Assembly: GCF_016599045.1 (NCBI RefSeq)
Contig: NZ_JAENKV010000001.1
Coordinates: forward strand, 62,001-126,000
Reading direction: 5' to 3'
Source of the DNA: Campylobacter sp. TTU_617
GTDB taxonomy: Bacteria > Campylobacterota > Campylobacteria > Campylobacterales > Campylobacteraceae
Length of the DNA stretch: 64,000 nt
A program made the translations under genes and the position numbers. A model generated the notes under the pieces. The model worked only from the letters and a program-made list of their open reading frames with translations, was not told the origin of the DNA and ran no database searches. This document shows positions 10,154-18,958 of this stretch, piece after piece (positions within the stretch are counted from its first letter, which is position 1; each line of letters starts with the position of its first letter).

Positions 10154-11641
10154 TTAATTCCCTTTATAATAAATTTTTATCGGATATTCTTTTTTTAATT
10201 GTTCTACCAACTCTTTTTTTAACTCGCTACTTTTTAAAGTTTTTAAATTCTGCTCCAAAACATTTTTATACTCTTTAAATTTTGCTTCATTAAATAATTC
10301 TTGTTTATTTATTTTATAAACAACTGCCTTTGTATCATTTAAAATAACATATGAGCTATTTTGATCTGAATTAAAAACATTCATTAAAAAATAATTAAAT
10401 TCTGTATCATTTAAAATATTTTCACCTAGTTTTTGAGAATCTCTAGAAGAATCTCTACTAACAAAACCTATATTAATCCCTTTAAAATTTCCTATTTTAC
10501 TTTGAGCTATTTCTTCAATTTTTTTTCTTGATTCTTGATTTAGATATTGCTCTAAAACATCATTTTTTGCTTCTTCAAAAGTTTTCAATCTTATAGGATC
10601 TACTTTATTTAATCTAATGATCATAAATCCTTCTTCAAATTCAAAAGGTCTAAGAATTTCATTTTTGGTTGTTTTTGTTAATCTTTCAATTGGATATTTT
10701 ACATCATCTTTAGTGATATTTATATCTTTTTGAAATGAAATTTTTCCAGATTTTAAATCTAGAAATTTTTTATTTGCAATTTCTTTAAGCTCATTTAAGC
10801 GATAATCTTTTATAACTTTTTCTTTAGAACTATTAAAATCTAATAATCTTCCATTGACATCTTTATATTTAAATTTATTATTTTTATCGTTATAAAAATA
10901 ATAAAGCTCTTCATCGCTATATTGTTTTGTATCAGGTTTTATATAATATAATGAAATTTCGTATATTTTTTCGGTTTTATAGTTTTCTTTCGTTTCTTGC
11001 CAAAGTTTCTCAACTTCTTTTTCATCAATATCTATTTTATTTTTATCATAATTTATTACTTCAATATTTAATAAATCTTGCATAAAAAAACTTGAACTTA
11101 GCATTTTTAATTCTTCAGTTTGGTTTGATAAATTAAAAATACCATTAAGTTTATCAATTAGCAATTCATTATAAATACTTTGCTCATATTCTTTTGGAGT
11201 AAGATTATTTTGTTTTAAAATATTATAGTAAAATGTTTTGTTAAAATCTCCCTGATTATCCTGAAAAAATCTAGTTTTAATTAATTCTTGTATAATTTCA
11301 TTATTACTAACATTTAAACCTATATCTTTAGCAAAACTAAGCAAAAGTTTATCTTCTATAAGAGAATTTAGCACAATAAGATCGATTTGTAATTCTTTTG
11401 CTTTTTGTTCATTGAGAGTATTATTGCTAATTTGATTGTAATAATTATAAATTTGATTATATCTAGTATTAAATTCACTAAATGTGATTTTTTCATCTCC
11501 TACAACTGCAATAGATGAATTACGATTAAGATTAAAATCGTAAGCACCCCATCCAACAAATCCAGCGCCTACAAAAGCAATAACACTAATCCATATAGTA
11601 ACAACAAGATATTTCTTATGATGTTGCATCCAAGTAAGCAT
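10154..11641 (-). CDS. Membrane-anchored SurA/PpiD-like periplasmic chaperone
   Basis: A 495-residue protein with a short cytoplasmic N-terminus, one membrane helix (about residues 12-33, ending near FVGWGAYDF) and a long periplasmic part resembling the SurA_N/PpiD fold (ITFSEFNTRYNQIYNYY, TPKEYEQSIYNELLIDKL). The parvulin core is weak, so isomerase activity is doubtful and chaperone activity is more likely. The start is the ATG preceded by AAGGAG. A TTG 15 bases upstream was rejected because it would place that binding site inside the gene. Placement ahead of ftsA matches C. jejuni Cj0694 from memory. Confidence 0.85.
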   Translation of the reverse strand: MLTWMQHHKKYLVVTIWISVIAFVGAGFVGWGAYDFNLNRNSSIAVVGDEKITFSEFNTRYNQIYNYYNQISNNTLNEQKAKELQIDLIVLNSLIEDKLLLSFAKDIGLNVSNNEIIQELIKTRFFQDNQGDFNKTFYYNILKQNNLTPKEYEQSIYNELLIDKLNGIFNLSNQTEELKMLSSSFFMQDLLNIEVINYDKNKIDIDEKEVEKLWQETKENYKTEKIYEISLYYIKPDTKQYSDEELYYFYNDKNNKFKYKDVNGRLLDFNSSKEKVIKDYRLNELKEIANKKFLDLKSGKISFQKDINITKDDVKYPIERLTKTTKNEILRPFEFEEGFMIIRLNKVDPIRLKTFEEAKNDVLEQYLNQESRKKIEEIAQSKIGNFKGINIGFVSRDSSRDSQKLGENILNDTEFNYFLMNVFNSDQNSSYVILNDTKAVVYKINKQELFNEAKFKEYKNVLEQNLKTLKSSELKKELVEQLKKEYPIKIYYKGN

Positions 11642-11741
11642 AAAACTCCTTGACAATTTTTATAGCTTATAATTATATCGAATTAGTGTTTAAGTGTAGT
11701 TTAATTTTATAAATATTTTTAGTATTTTAAAGTTTTTTCGT

Positions 11742-11747
11742 TATAAT
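11742..11747 (+). promoter_or_regulatory. Putative sigma70 -10 element for rsmH
   Basis: A perfect TATAAT preceded by TTTTTTCGT, 31 bases upstream of the rsmH TTG start. This matches the T-rich Campylobacter promoter pattern with no clear -35. It would drive rsmH and the ftsL candidate. Confidence 0.6.
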
Positions 11748-11777
11748 TAATTTAAATATTTTTACTTAGGATTTAAA

Positions 11778-12704
11778 TTGCATATACCCCATATACCTGT
11801 TTTACAAGAAGAAGTTAGCACTGTCTTTGATAATTTAACCCAAGGAGTATTTTTAGATTGCACTCTAGGTTATGCAGGTCATAGTAAAATGATACTAAAA
11901 AAACATCCAAAAATTTCTTTAATTGGTTGCGATCAAGATAAAACCGCTTTAGAATTCTCTTCTCATATATTAAGAGAATTTAAAGATAGAATTATATTAC
12001 ACCATTGTAATTTTAATGAAATTTTAGATAAAGTTGATATTAAAAATATAAGAGGAATTTTAGCAGATATCGGAGTTTCTTCTTTGCAACTTGATCAAAA
12101 TAAAAGAGGATTTTCGATAAATTCTGATTTTTTAGATATGCGTATGGATCAAGATAAATCTTTAAGTGCATTTGAAGTGGTAAATTTCTATTCACAAGAT
12201 AAACTTGCTTTTATTTTAAAAGAATATGGAGAGTTAAGTGATGCTTGGAATTTAGCACAAAAAATTATTCAAGCAAGAAATAAAAAACAGATTACAAGCG
12301 CAAAAGAATTAAAAGAAATTATAGGTTTTAGTAAGGTTAGTTCAAGAAAAATTCAAAAAGCAACTTTAGTATTTCAAGCTATACGCATAGAAGTAAATAA
12401 AGAATTAGAGGTTTTAAAAGAATTTTTAACCCAGATTGAAAATTTAAAATTACAAAATTGTATTTTGGCTATAATTAGTTTTCATTCTTTAGAAGATAGA
12501 ATTGTTAAAAACTTTTTTAAAAAATGGGAAAAAAAATGCATTTGTGATGATAAAATGTTTAAATGCGAATGCAATAAAAATAATAATTTAGGCAAAATTA
12601 TTAATAAAAAAGTAATTACCCCTAAACAAGATGAAATTAATTTAAATCCAAGATCAAGTTGTGCTAAATTGCGAGCTTTTTATTTTAATAATATGGACTT
12701 TTAA
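11778..12704 (+). CDS. rsmH: 16S rRNA (cytosine-1402-N4)-methyltransferase RsmH
   Basis: A 308-residue class I methyltransferase (MraW) that methylates C1402 in the ribosomal P site using S-adenosylmethionine. It has the opening HIPVLQEEV, the SAM loop DCTLGYAGHSKMIL and the signatures ADIGVSSLQLD and FHSLEDRIVKNFF. The start codon is TTG, giving the conserved HIPHIPVL opening, with TTAGGA upstream. It overlaps the next gene by one base (TAATG). In many bacteria the same slot after rsmH holds ftsL, which supports the next call. Confidence 0.96.
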   Translation: MHIPHIPVLQEEVSTVFDNLTQGVFLDCTLGYAGHSKMILKKHPKISLIGCDQDKTALEFSSHILREFKDRIILHHCNFNEILDKVDIKNIRGILADIGVSSLQLDQNKRGFSINSDFLDMRMDQDKSLSAFEVVNFYSQDKLAFILKEYGELSDAWNLAQKIIQARNKKQITSAKELKEIIGFSKVSSRKIQKATLVFQAIRIEVNKELEVLKEFLTQIENLKLQNCILAIISFHSLEDRIVKNFFKKWEKKCICDDKMFKCECNKNNNLGKIINKKVITPKQDEINLNPRSSCAKLRAFYFNNMDF

Positions 12705-13555
12705 TGATAGATGATAATTTTCTAAAAGAAAAACAAAGCATTCGTCAAAAAATGCTTAAATACTCAAGAGCAATCAATCAAAGAGAGCCTTTAGATGATG
12801 AATTAAAAGAAGAGCTTAGTGATACTGATGATATTTTAAGACGTAGATTTAATAAAAGACGTCAAAATATTTTAGATCAATTTAATGAAGAAGTTAAATC
12901 ATCTTCTATTAAACCCAAAAAAGCAAATATTTATCTAAAAAAAGATTTAATCAATGTTAAGCTCGAAGAAAAACCTTCTTTAACTAAAAAAATTTTTTTG
13001 CATTTAAAGGAAAAAAAAGCTAAAAAAAATACTCAAACCAAAACTAAAAAAACATTATTTTTAAATTTTAAAAAAGACAAAAAAAAAGATATATTAATAC
13101 CAAAAAAACATCATGATAAAGAAGAAAAAGAAATAAAAAATGAAGATAAAATATTAAATCAAATTTCAAAAACAAATTCTATAAACAATGATTTAAAAAA
13201 TCAAAAACCACCTTTTTTAGAAGATATAAATAAGCCCTTATTAAATCAAAACTTAAATACTCTAGAAGAAGATACTGAGGCAACAAAAAATACTCTTTTA
13301 GAAGGTTTTAGCGATGCAACCAAAGAAGATAGAAATTTAAATTTTAATCATTTATTTTTTGTAGCTTTGTTTATTAGTGTTGTTTTATTTTTATTTATCC
13401 CTCAAATTTATATCAGAAATCAAATTTATTATTTAAGTAGAGAAATAGCTATTTTAAGAGCAGAGGAAAGTGTTCTTAATGAAGAAAATAAAGAATTAAA
13501 AAGAAATTTAGAAAATATACGTTTTCAAAATCAAATTTTAGATTATTTAGAATGA
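12704..13555 (+). CDS. Bitopic membrane protein with periplasmic coiled coil; candidate FtsL
   Basis: A 283-residue protein with a long, extremely lysine-rich cytoplasmic part (about residues 1-212), one membrane helix (about 215-235) and a short leucine-rich coiled coil (about 238-280) with heptads such as YLSREIAILRAEESVLNEEN. A single helix followed by a short leucine zipper is the FtsL plan, and the gene is coupled to rsmH exactly where ftsL lies in dcw clusters. FtsL bridges FtsB and FtsQ in the divisome. The cytoplasmic part is far longer than in known FtsL (usually 20-60 residues), so this stays an inference. Two runs of eight A occur in the lysine-rich part. Confidence 0.7.
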   Translation: MIDDNFLKEKQSIRQKMLKYSRAINQREPLDDELKEELSDTDDILRRRFNKRRQNILDQFNEEVKSSSIKPKKANIYLKKDLINVKLEEKPSLTKKIFLHLKEKKAKKNTQTKTKKTLFLNFKKDKKKDILIPKKHHDKEEKEIKNEDKILNQISKTNSINNDLKNQKPPFLEDINKPLLNQNLNTLEEDTEATKNTLLEGFSDATKEDRNLNFNHLFFVALFISVVLFLFIPQIYIRNQIYYLSREIAILRAEESVLNEENKELKRNLENIRFQNQILDYLE

Positions 13556-14040
13556 TCAAGAACAAGTTGTTCAAAAATATATTTTCTAAGTGAATTTTGA
13601 GGAATTTGCTCTTTTAAAGCTTGTTTATATATATTTTCTATAGTTTTTGAATATTTTTCATAAGAAAAGCAAGGAAAATGATTATTCCAAGCCTTTTTAA
13701 TTAATTTTTTTGTTGCAATTTTTCTTATATAAATTTTAAATAAATCAAAACCTATAAAAATACAAGAAGTTACAATAATTGAACTGACAATACTTACATG
13801 AAAATCAAGCAAGGTTAAAAAATAATGTGTTGCTAAAAGTAAAGGGAGTAGAATAAAAGCACATAAAACCCCATAATAACAATAGCAATTTAAATTTTTT
13901 ATTTTATAATTTAACTTCGAACAATCGACCATTATATCTTCATTAAATAAAATATTAGCTTCTAATAAATCTTTAAAAAGCACTGGTTGCTCTGAAACCT
14001 TAAAAAGAAAATTAAAACTAAATTGTTTAAATTTATTCAT
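13543..14040 (-). CDS. Uncharacterised protein with two membrane helices
   Basis: A 165-residue protein with two adjacent hydrophobic segments in the middle (CAFILLPLLLATHYFLTLL and VSIVSSIIVTSCIFIGF) flanked by soluble ends. No domain is recognised. I placed the start at the internal ATG giving MNKFKQFSF because AAGG lies nine bases upstream. A longer frame adds 23 residues with no binding site. Its last codons overlap the end of the convergent ftsL candidate by 13 bases. Cj0691 of C. jejuni is in the same place, from memory. Confidence 0.75.
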   Translation of the reverse strand: MNKFKQFSFNFLFKVSEQPVLFKDLLEANILFNEDIMVDCSKLNYKIKNLNCYCYYGVLCAFILLPLLLATHYFLTLLDFHVSIVSSIIVTSCIFIGFDLFKIYIRKIATKKLIKKAWNNHFPCFSYEKYSKTIENIYKQALKEQIPQNSLRKYIFEQLVLDHSK

Positions 14041-14190
14041 AAATATAAGCCTTATTTTAATCGAAAATGTGAATTTTGAAATTATAGTATTTTTAAAATT
14101 AATTATCAATTTAAACTATAATTTTTACTAGATTTATAAAAATTTTTATATTTTTAACAAATTATTAAGTCTTTATCTAGGTTTTTTTAT

Positions 14191-14196
14191 TATAAT
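14191..14196 (+). promoter_or_regulatory. Putative sigma70 -10 element for the rrf2-flhA operon
   Basis: A perfect TATAAT preceded by GTTTTTTTAT, 33 bases upstream of the GTG start of the Rrf2 regulator. The upstream gene is divergent and ends its coding at 14040, so this is the only visible promoter in the gap. It would also serve flhA by read-through. Confidence 0.6.
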
Positions 14197-14229
14197 TAGT
14201 TTTTTAAATATAGTTATTAAGGATAAATA

Positions 14230-14640
14230 GTGCTTCTTACAAAAGCTAGTGAATATGCTTTACTTTCTTTAATTTATATTTCTCGTCAAAACAAATCGCA
14301 AGATGTAGATCATATGTCTAATGAACTTAATATTCCAAAAAGTTTTTTAGCTAAAATTCTTCAAACTTTAGCAAAAGATGGACTTTTACACTCTTTTAAG
14401 GGTGCTAAAGGTGGATTTAGTCTTTCTAAAAATCCAAAAGAATATACACTTAAAGAAATTATAAATAGCGTTGAAAAAAAAGAAGTAAGTGTATTTGACT
14501 GTAGTGGAGGGATCTGTCCCAATAATAAAGAAGAAAATTGTTTTTTAATGCCTATACTTGTAAAACTTCAAAATAAAGTTGATAATTTTTTAGAATCTAT
14601 TACTTTAGCAAGTATTATAGAAGATAATGGCAAAAAATAA
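14230..14640 (+). CDS. Rrf2-family transcriptional regulator with putative Fe-S ligands
   Basis: A 136-residue winged-helix regulator of the Rrf2/IscR/NsrR family. The N-terminal helix-turn-helix contains KASEYALLSLIYIS and LNIPKSFLAKILQTLAKDG, and the wing FKGAKGGFSLSK is typical. Three cysteines (Cys91, Cys96, Cys104) lie where IscR-like proteins hold a [2Fe-2S] or [4Fe-4S] cluster, so it probably senses iron-sulfur status, oxygen or nitric oxide. The start is GTG with AAGGATAA upstream. It overlaps flhA by 14 bases, linking a redox-sensing regulator to the flagellar export gate. Confidence 0.93.
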   Translation: MLLTKASEYALLSLIYISRQNKSQDVDHMSNELNIPKSFLAKILQTLAKDGLLHSFKGAKGGFSLSKNPKEYTLKEIINSVEKKEVSVFDCSGGICPNNKEENCFLMPILVKLQNKVDNFLESITLASIIEDNGKK

Positions 14641-16789
14641 AATTATAGATCTTGTTTTTCCTTTTTTGGGTCCTTTAATAGGTCCCATTGTTAAAGCCAA
14701 AAGTCTTACTATTGTTGGTTTTATAGTTTGTATTTTAGCAATTATCATAGTTCCATTACCAGGGCCAATACTCGATTTTTTCTTAGCCTTAAGTATTGCT
14801 TTATCTGTATTAATTATTTTAATATCAATTTACATTCCAAAACCCACAGATTTAACAACATTTCCAACCCTTATTCTAATCATTACTCTTTTTAGACTCT
14901 CCTTAAATATTGCAACAACACGTATGATTTTAAGTGAAGGTCAAAAAGGTCCCGAAGCTGTAAGCGAGATTATAGCTGCTTTTGGAGAATTTGTTGTTGG
15001 CGGAAATTATGTTATAGGTGTGATTGTTTTTTGTATTTTAGTTTTAATAAATTTTATGGTTGTAACCAAAGGAAGTACAAGAGTATCAGAAGTACAAGCA
15101 AGATTTACTCTTGATGCTATGCCTGGAAAACAAATGGCTATTGATGCTGATTTAAATGCAGGACTCATTGATGAACAAACTGCTAGAGCAAGAAGACAAG
15201 AAGTTATTGCAGAAGCAAATTTTTATGGAGCTATGGATGGTTCTTCTAAATTTATAAAAGGGGATGCTGTAGCTGGAATTATAATCACAATTATAAATTT
15301 AATAGGTGGTTTTTTAATCGGCTCTTTTCAGCATGATTTGTCTTTATCGCAAGCAGCTTCAACTTATACAATTTTAACTATAGGAGATGGACTTGTTTCT
15401 CAAATTCCAGGACTTATCACTTCAACTGCTACTGCAATTATTATTACACGTGCAAGTAAAGATGAAGATAATTTTGCAGAAGGAACACTTAATCAACTTT
15501 TAAGCGAGTATCGAACACTTTTAATTGTTGGTTTTGTTCTTTTTATTTTTGCTTTAGTTCCAGGTTTACCTCATTTTTCTTTGGGATTTATGGCATTTGT
15601 GTTTTTAGGACTTGGATATTTAACAAAACAAGTTAAAGAAGGAAAAATCGATGTAAAAGTAGGCAAAAAACCAGTTGCAAATACAGCAAATAACACAAAT
15701 TCAACACCAGTAGCAACACCTAAAAAAAGCGAGGAAGAGATTATCAAAGAAGAAGAACATAAAATTAATGATATTTTAAAAGTAGAAATTCTAGAACTTG
15801 AACTTGGATATGGTCTTATAAAACTTGCTGAAAATGAGCTAACAGAAAGAATTAGATCTATGAGACGTAATATTGCTCAAACTTTAGGTTTTTTAATGCC
15901 CAAAATTAGAATTAGAGATAATTTACAACTAAAGCCTAATGAATATAATTTTAAACTTAAAGGCGTGCCTATAGCTAGTGCAGAAATTTATCCTGATAAA
16001 TATTTAGCTATGGATAGTGGTTTTATAACAGAAGAAGTTGAAGGTATAGCCACAAAAGAACCAGCTTTTAATTCTGATGCACTTTGGATTGATGCGAGTT
16101 TAAAAGATGAAGCAACTTTAAATGGTTATATAGTTATTGATCCAGCTAGTGTTATTTCAACGCATATGAGTGAATTGATAAAAGCTCATGCATCAGAACT
16201 TCTTACAAGACAAGAGGTACAAAATTTACTTGAAAAACTTAAAAATGATTATCCTGCTATTGTTGAAAGTGCTTTATCTTTAGTTCCTGTAAGCTTAATA
16301 CAAAAAGTTCTTAAAGATTTATTAAGAAATCAAATTCCAATCAAAGATATGCTTACCATTTTAGAATCAATGAGCGATATTGCAGAGGTTAGCAAAAGTT
16401 TTGATATGATTATAGAGCACGTAAGAGCATCTTTAGCTAGAATGATAACAAATATGTATCTTGATGATAAAGGAAATTTGGATATTTTTATTTTAGATTC
16501 AGCTACATCTAGCATTTTAATGGAAAATGTTCAATTTAGAGATGGAGGCTATCATTTACCTCTAAGCGTAGCTCAAACGGGCGCTTTAGTGGATACTTTA
16601 AGATCTGAAGTTGCTGCAGTGGCTAATGGACGTATTAAACCGTTTATATTATGCGTTGAGCCACAACTTAGAAAATTTATAGCTGATATTTGCTTTAATT
16701 TTAATATTAATATTATTGTTTTAAGTTTCGCAGAAATTGCTGAAAATACTAATTTTAATACAGAAGGTATTATTAAAATAGAACTTTAA
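14627..16789 (+). CDS. flhA: Flagellar type III export gate protein FlhA
   Basis: A 720-residue protein with about eight N-terminal membrane helices and a large cytoplasmic domain after residue 360. The conserved FHIPEP-family cytoplasmic loop is present (GSTRVSEVQARFTLDAMPGKQMAIDADLNAG is split between adjacent helices). FlhA conducts protons and binds chaperone-substrate complexes at the export gate. In Campylobacter, formation of the export apparatus is also needed to activate FlgSR and sigma54-dependent genes. The ATG is inside the end of the Rrf2 gene. The linker around residues 345-370 is Asn/Thr-rich. Confidence 0.98.
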   Translation: MAKNKIIDLVFPFLGPLIGPIVKAKSLTIVGFIVCILAIIIVPLPGPILDFFLALSIALSVLIILISIYIPKPTDLTTFPTLILIITLFRLSLNIATTRMILSEGQKGPEAVSEIIAAFGEFVVGGNYVIGVIVFCILVLINFMVVTKGSTRVSEVQARFTLDAMPGKQMAIDADLNAGLIDEQTARARRQEVIAEANFYGAMDGSSKFIKGDAVAGIIITIINLIGGFLIGSFQHDLSLSQAASTYTILTIGDGLVSQIPGLITSTATAIIITRASKDEDNFAEGTLNQLLSEYRTLLIVGFVLFIFALVPGLPHFSLGFMAFVFLGLGYLTKQVKEGKIDVKVGKKPVANTANNTNSTPVATPKKSEEEIIKEEEHKINDILKVEILELELGYGLIKLAENELTERIRSMRRNIAQTLGFLMPKIRIRDNLQLKPNEYNFKLKGVPIASAEIYPDKYLAMDSGFITEEVEGIATKEPAFNSDALWIDASLKDEATLNGYIVIDPASVISTHMSELIKAHASELLTRQEVQNLLEKLKNDYPAIVESALSLVPVSLIQKVLKDLLRNQIPIKDMLTILESMSDIAEVSKSFDMIIEHVRASLARMITNMYLDDKGNLDIFILDSATSSILMENVQFRDGGYHLPLSVAQTGALVDTLRSEVAAVANGRIKPFILCVEPQLRKFIADICFNFNINIIVLSFAEIAENTNFNTEGIIKIEL

Positions 16790-16797
16790 GGAAAATA

Positions 16798-17844
16798 ATG
16801 AAAATTTATCATCTCTCTCATACAGACTTAGATGGTTACGCGTGTCAATTTATTGTTAATTTTTATTTTAAAAATGTAATTTTTTACAATTCTAATTATG
16901 GAAAAGAAATAAATGATAATTTTAGTAATATTATAAAAGATATACAAGATACAAGAAAAGAAAATGAAAAGATACTCTTACTTATCACTGATTTAAATTT
17001 AACCCTTTCTCAATGTAAAGAATTTGATGAAGTATGCAAAGAAAAAGATATTAAAATTTTATTATTAGATCATCATCAAAGTGGTTTAGAATGTATGCAG
17101 AAATACTCTTGGTATTTTTTAGATAGTTCAAGATGTGCTGCAAAAATTGTTTATGATTTTTTTAGTAAAATTTGTTTCAATGATCAAAAAATGGAAGATT
17201 TTATCAATATAGTAAATGCTGTTGATATTTGGCTTAGTAAAGATAAAGATTTTGAACTTGGTAAAGTTTGTTTAGGTCTTATTGCAAACGCAAAAGAAAT
17301 TAATCGTGTAATGTTTAAAAAGGAACACACTTCTTATATGTTTTATCTTTTAGATCGTGCAAAAACTTTTATACAAAAAGAGAGATCTTATATTTTGCTT
17401 GATAATGCTTTACATTTTATTAAAAAAGATTATTTTACAAAAGAATATGATGATACTTTAGCAAATTTAGTTTCTAAATTCATTGTTGAAAAACTACAAA
17501 ATCATAAAGAAGATTTTACTATTTTTTATGAAAACCATAAAGGACTTTTGACTTCAAATATAGGTAATACTTCAATAATAGGCAATGAATTTTTAATTAA
17601 TAATTTAGACTATGATTTTTTTCTTGATATTAGTTCAAAAAAAACTTTAAGTATTAGAGCAAACGGAAATTTAGATGTAAGCTTAATGGCCAAAAAATTA
17701 GTCGGTGGGGGAGGGCATAAAAATGCTAGCGGTGGATTATTTGCTAATTTTAAAGATAGTACAAATTATAATTATATCAAAGCTCAATTTATAGATTTAA
17801 TTAAAAGTAAAGCAATTAAAAAGGAAGAAAATGTACAAAAATGA
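16798..17844 (+). CDS. DHH/DHHA1 phosphoesterase, NrnB-like
   Basis: A 348-residue protein with DHH-superfamily motifs: HTDLDGYACQ near the N-terminus, LLITDLNLT, LLLDHHQSG (the DHH triad, about residue 92) and C-terminal GGGGHKNASGG of the DHHA1 domain. These proteins use two manganese ions to hydrolyse short oligoribonucleotides or cyclic dinucleotide products. The opening HTDLDG and overall layout resemble NrnB nano-RNase rather than RecJ. It follows flhA by eight bases and overlaps the next gene by 14, so it is co-transcribed. Confidence 0.88.
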   Translation: MKIYHLSHTDLDGYACQFIVNFYFKNVIFYNSNYGKEINDNFSNIIKDIQDTRKENEKILLLITDLNLTLSQCKEFDEVCKEKDIKILLLDHHQSGLECMQKYSWYFLDSSRCAAKIVYDFFSKICFNDQKMEDFINIVNAVDIWLSKDKDFELGKVCLGLIANAKEINRVMFKKEHTSYMFYLLDRAKTFIQKERSYILLDNALHFIKKDYFTKEYDDTLANLVSKFIVEKLQNHKEDFTIFYENHKGLLTSNIGNTSIIGNEFLINNLDYDFFLDISSKKTLSIRANGNLDVSLMAKKLVGGGGHKNASGGLFANFKDSTNYNYIKAQFIDLIKSKAIKKEENVQK

Positions 17845-18064
17845 TAAAGAACAAGAAATAAAAGATTTAACTTATGAGCTTAATGTTGTTTTGGAAGCAA
17901 TGCTTTTATATGCTGGAGTAAAAAGAAATAAACTTGAGGAAGCAATTGAAATTTATATAGAAAATATTGATACAATTTTAGAGCATTCTACTAAAGAAGG
18001 GGTAGATGAAATTTTGGAAGTTGTTGAATATATTAGAGAACATTATAAGCAACTTTTTATATAA
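17831..18064 (+). CDS. Small acidic helical protein
   Basis: A 77-residue acidic, helical protein without membrane segments or a domain I know. AAGGAAGAAA precedes the ATG, which lies inside the end of the DHH gene. The stop overlaps the next start as TAATG. It is conserved in this position in C. jejuni (near Cj0880c, from memory). Function unknown. Confidence 0.75.
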   Translation: MYKNDKEQEIKDLTYELNVVLEAMLLYAGVKRNKLEEAIEIYIENIDTILEHSTKEGVDEILEVVEYIREHYKQLFI

Positions 18065-18690
18065 TGAAACATCTAATAATTTTAATTTTATCTTATAATT
18101 TCATTTTTGCTAATATTTATGAAACTCTAAATGATTTTGCTTATGACAAAAAACCTAATAAAAATATTAGTATTAAAAAAGCAGAGATTTTAAGTTTTTA
18201 TGACAATAAAAATCCTTGTATTCAACTCTTAATTACAGACAACGAGGTAAGCATTTTAAAAACATTTGATTCTTGTAAAAAATTAAACAATGCCACTTTT
18301 TTGGAATTTTTAAATAAAGACTTTCTTTCTCTTTATCAAGATAAACAACTTACACTAAAAAAAGAATTTAAAAATCTAAAAAATGCCATGCAGGATATTA
18401 TGATTTATTACAAATTACATTACTCATTTTCTAAAGATATCAAGGATATGAGTAAAAATCAAAATTTAACTATTTTAAATATAGATGAAAAAGAAGGTGG
18501 TGTTTTATTATATAAAATAAACAATCAAGCTTGCATTGGTATAGAACTTCAAAAAATAAACAATAGAATGTCTATGAAAGTCTATGGAATAGAAAATTTA
18601 GATAGACAATGTAAAATCTTAATTGATTCGCCTTCTTTTAAAAATCTTTCTTACTCAAAGAAAGATTTTAATTTATATTACTTAGAATAA
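18064..18690 (+). CDS. Putative periplasmic protein
   Basis: A 208-residue protein with a short N-terminal signal-like segment (MKHLIILILSYNFIFA) and a soluble remainder with four cysteines. No known domain is visible. It is the last gene of the run starting at the Rrf2 regulator and is coupled to the preceding small gene. Its 3' end overlaps the small minus-strand gene by 13 bases. Export is inferred only from the N-terminus. Confidence 0.75.
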   Translation: MKHLIILILSYNFIFANIYETLNDFAYDKKPNKNISIKKAEILSFYDNKNPCIQLLITDNEVSILKTFDSCKKLNNATFLEFLNKDFLSLYQDKQLTLKKEFKNLKNAMQDIMIYYKLHYSFSKDIKDMSKNQNLTILNIDEKEGGVLLYKINNQACIGIELQKINNRMSMKVYGIENLDRQCKILIDSPSFKNLSYSKKDFNLYYLE

Positions 18691-18806
18691 AAAATACTTT
18701 TAATTTTTAAAAATAAAATTTGAAAAAAATTCATTTCTTTTTTTGATAAAACATTGAAAACACATTGATCTAAATCTTTTTTTTCTTGAAAACTTAAATT
18801 TTTCAC
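18678..18806 (-). CDS. Small 42-residue protein, GTG start
   Basis: A short minus-strand frame starts at GTG (18806-18804) with a good AAAGGAA site five bases upstream. It runs 42 residues, beginning MKNLSFQEKKDLDQ, to a TAA inside the convergent gene. The overlapping ATG is followed at once by TGA, so only the GTG works. The first half is charged and the second half is hydrophobic and basic (MNFFQILFLKIKSIFYSK), like a small peripheral membrane peptide. I believe a similar small gene (Cj0878) is annotated here in C. jejuni. Function unknown. Confidence 0.55.
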   Translation of the reverse strand: MKNLSFQEKKDLDQCVFNVLSKKEMNFFQILFLKIKSIFYSK

Positions 18807-18894
18807 ATCTTTCCTTTATAAAATACTGCAAAAATTATTCTATCTAAATAAAACTTTGCTATATATAAAATATATTAATTTATTTTAATTTTAA

Positions 18895-18923
18895 TTGACT
18901 TTTTTTCTTTAAAGTTCTATACT
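18895..18923 (+). promoter_or_regulatory. Sigma70 promoter for tsdA
   Basis: TTGACT (18895-18900) and TATACT (18918-18923) are separated by 17 bases, a nearly canonical promoter and unusual for Campylobacter, which often lacks a -35. The -10 ends 35 bases before the tsdA ATG. Confidence 0.65.
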
Positions 18924-18958
18924 TTATTTACTCACAAAAACAAAAAAAGGAGCTTTCC

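Noticed and set aside
12990-13140. Two A8 runs in the ftsL candidate as possible phase-variation tracts
   Set aside because: Campylobacter phase variation mostly uses poly-G/C tracts of about eight or more. A8 runs are expected in lysine codons of such AT-rich DNA, and the frame is intact.
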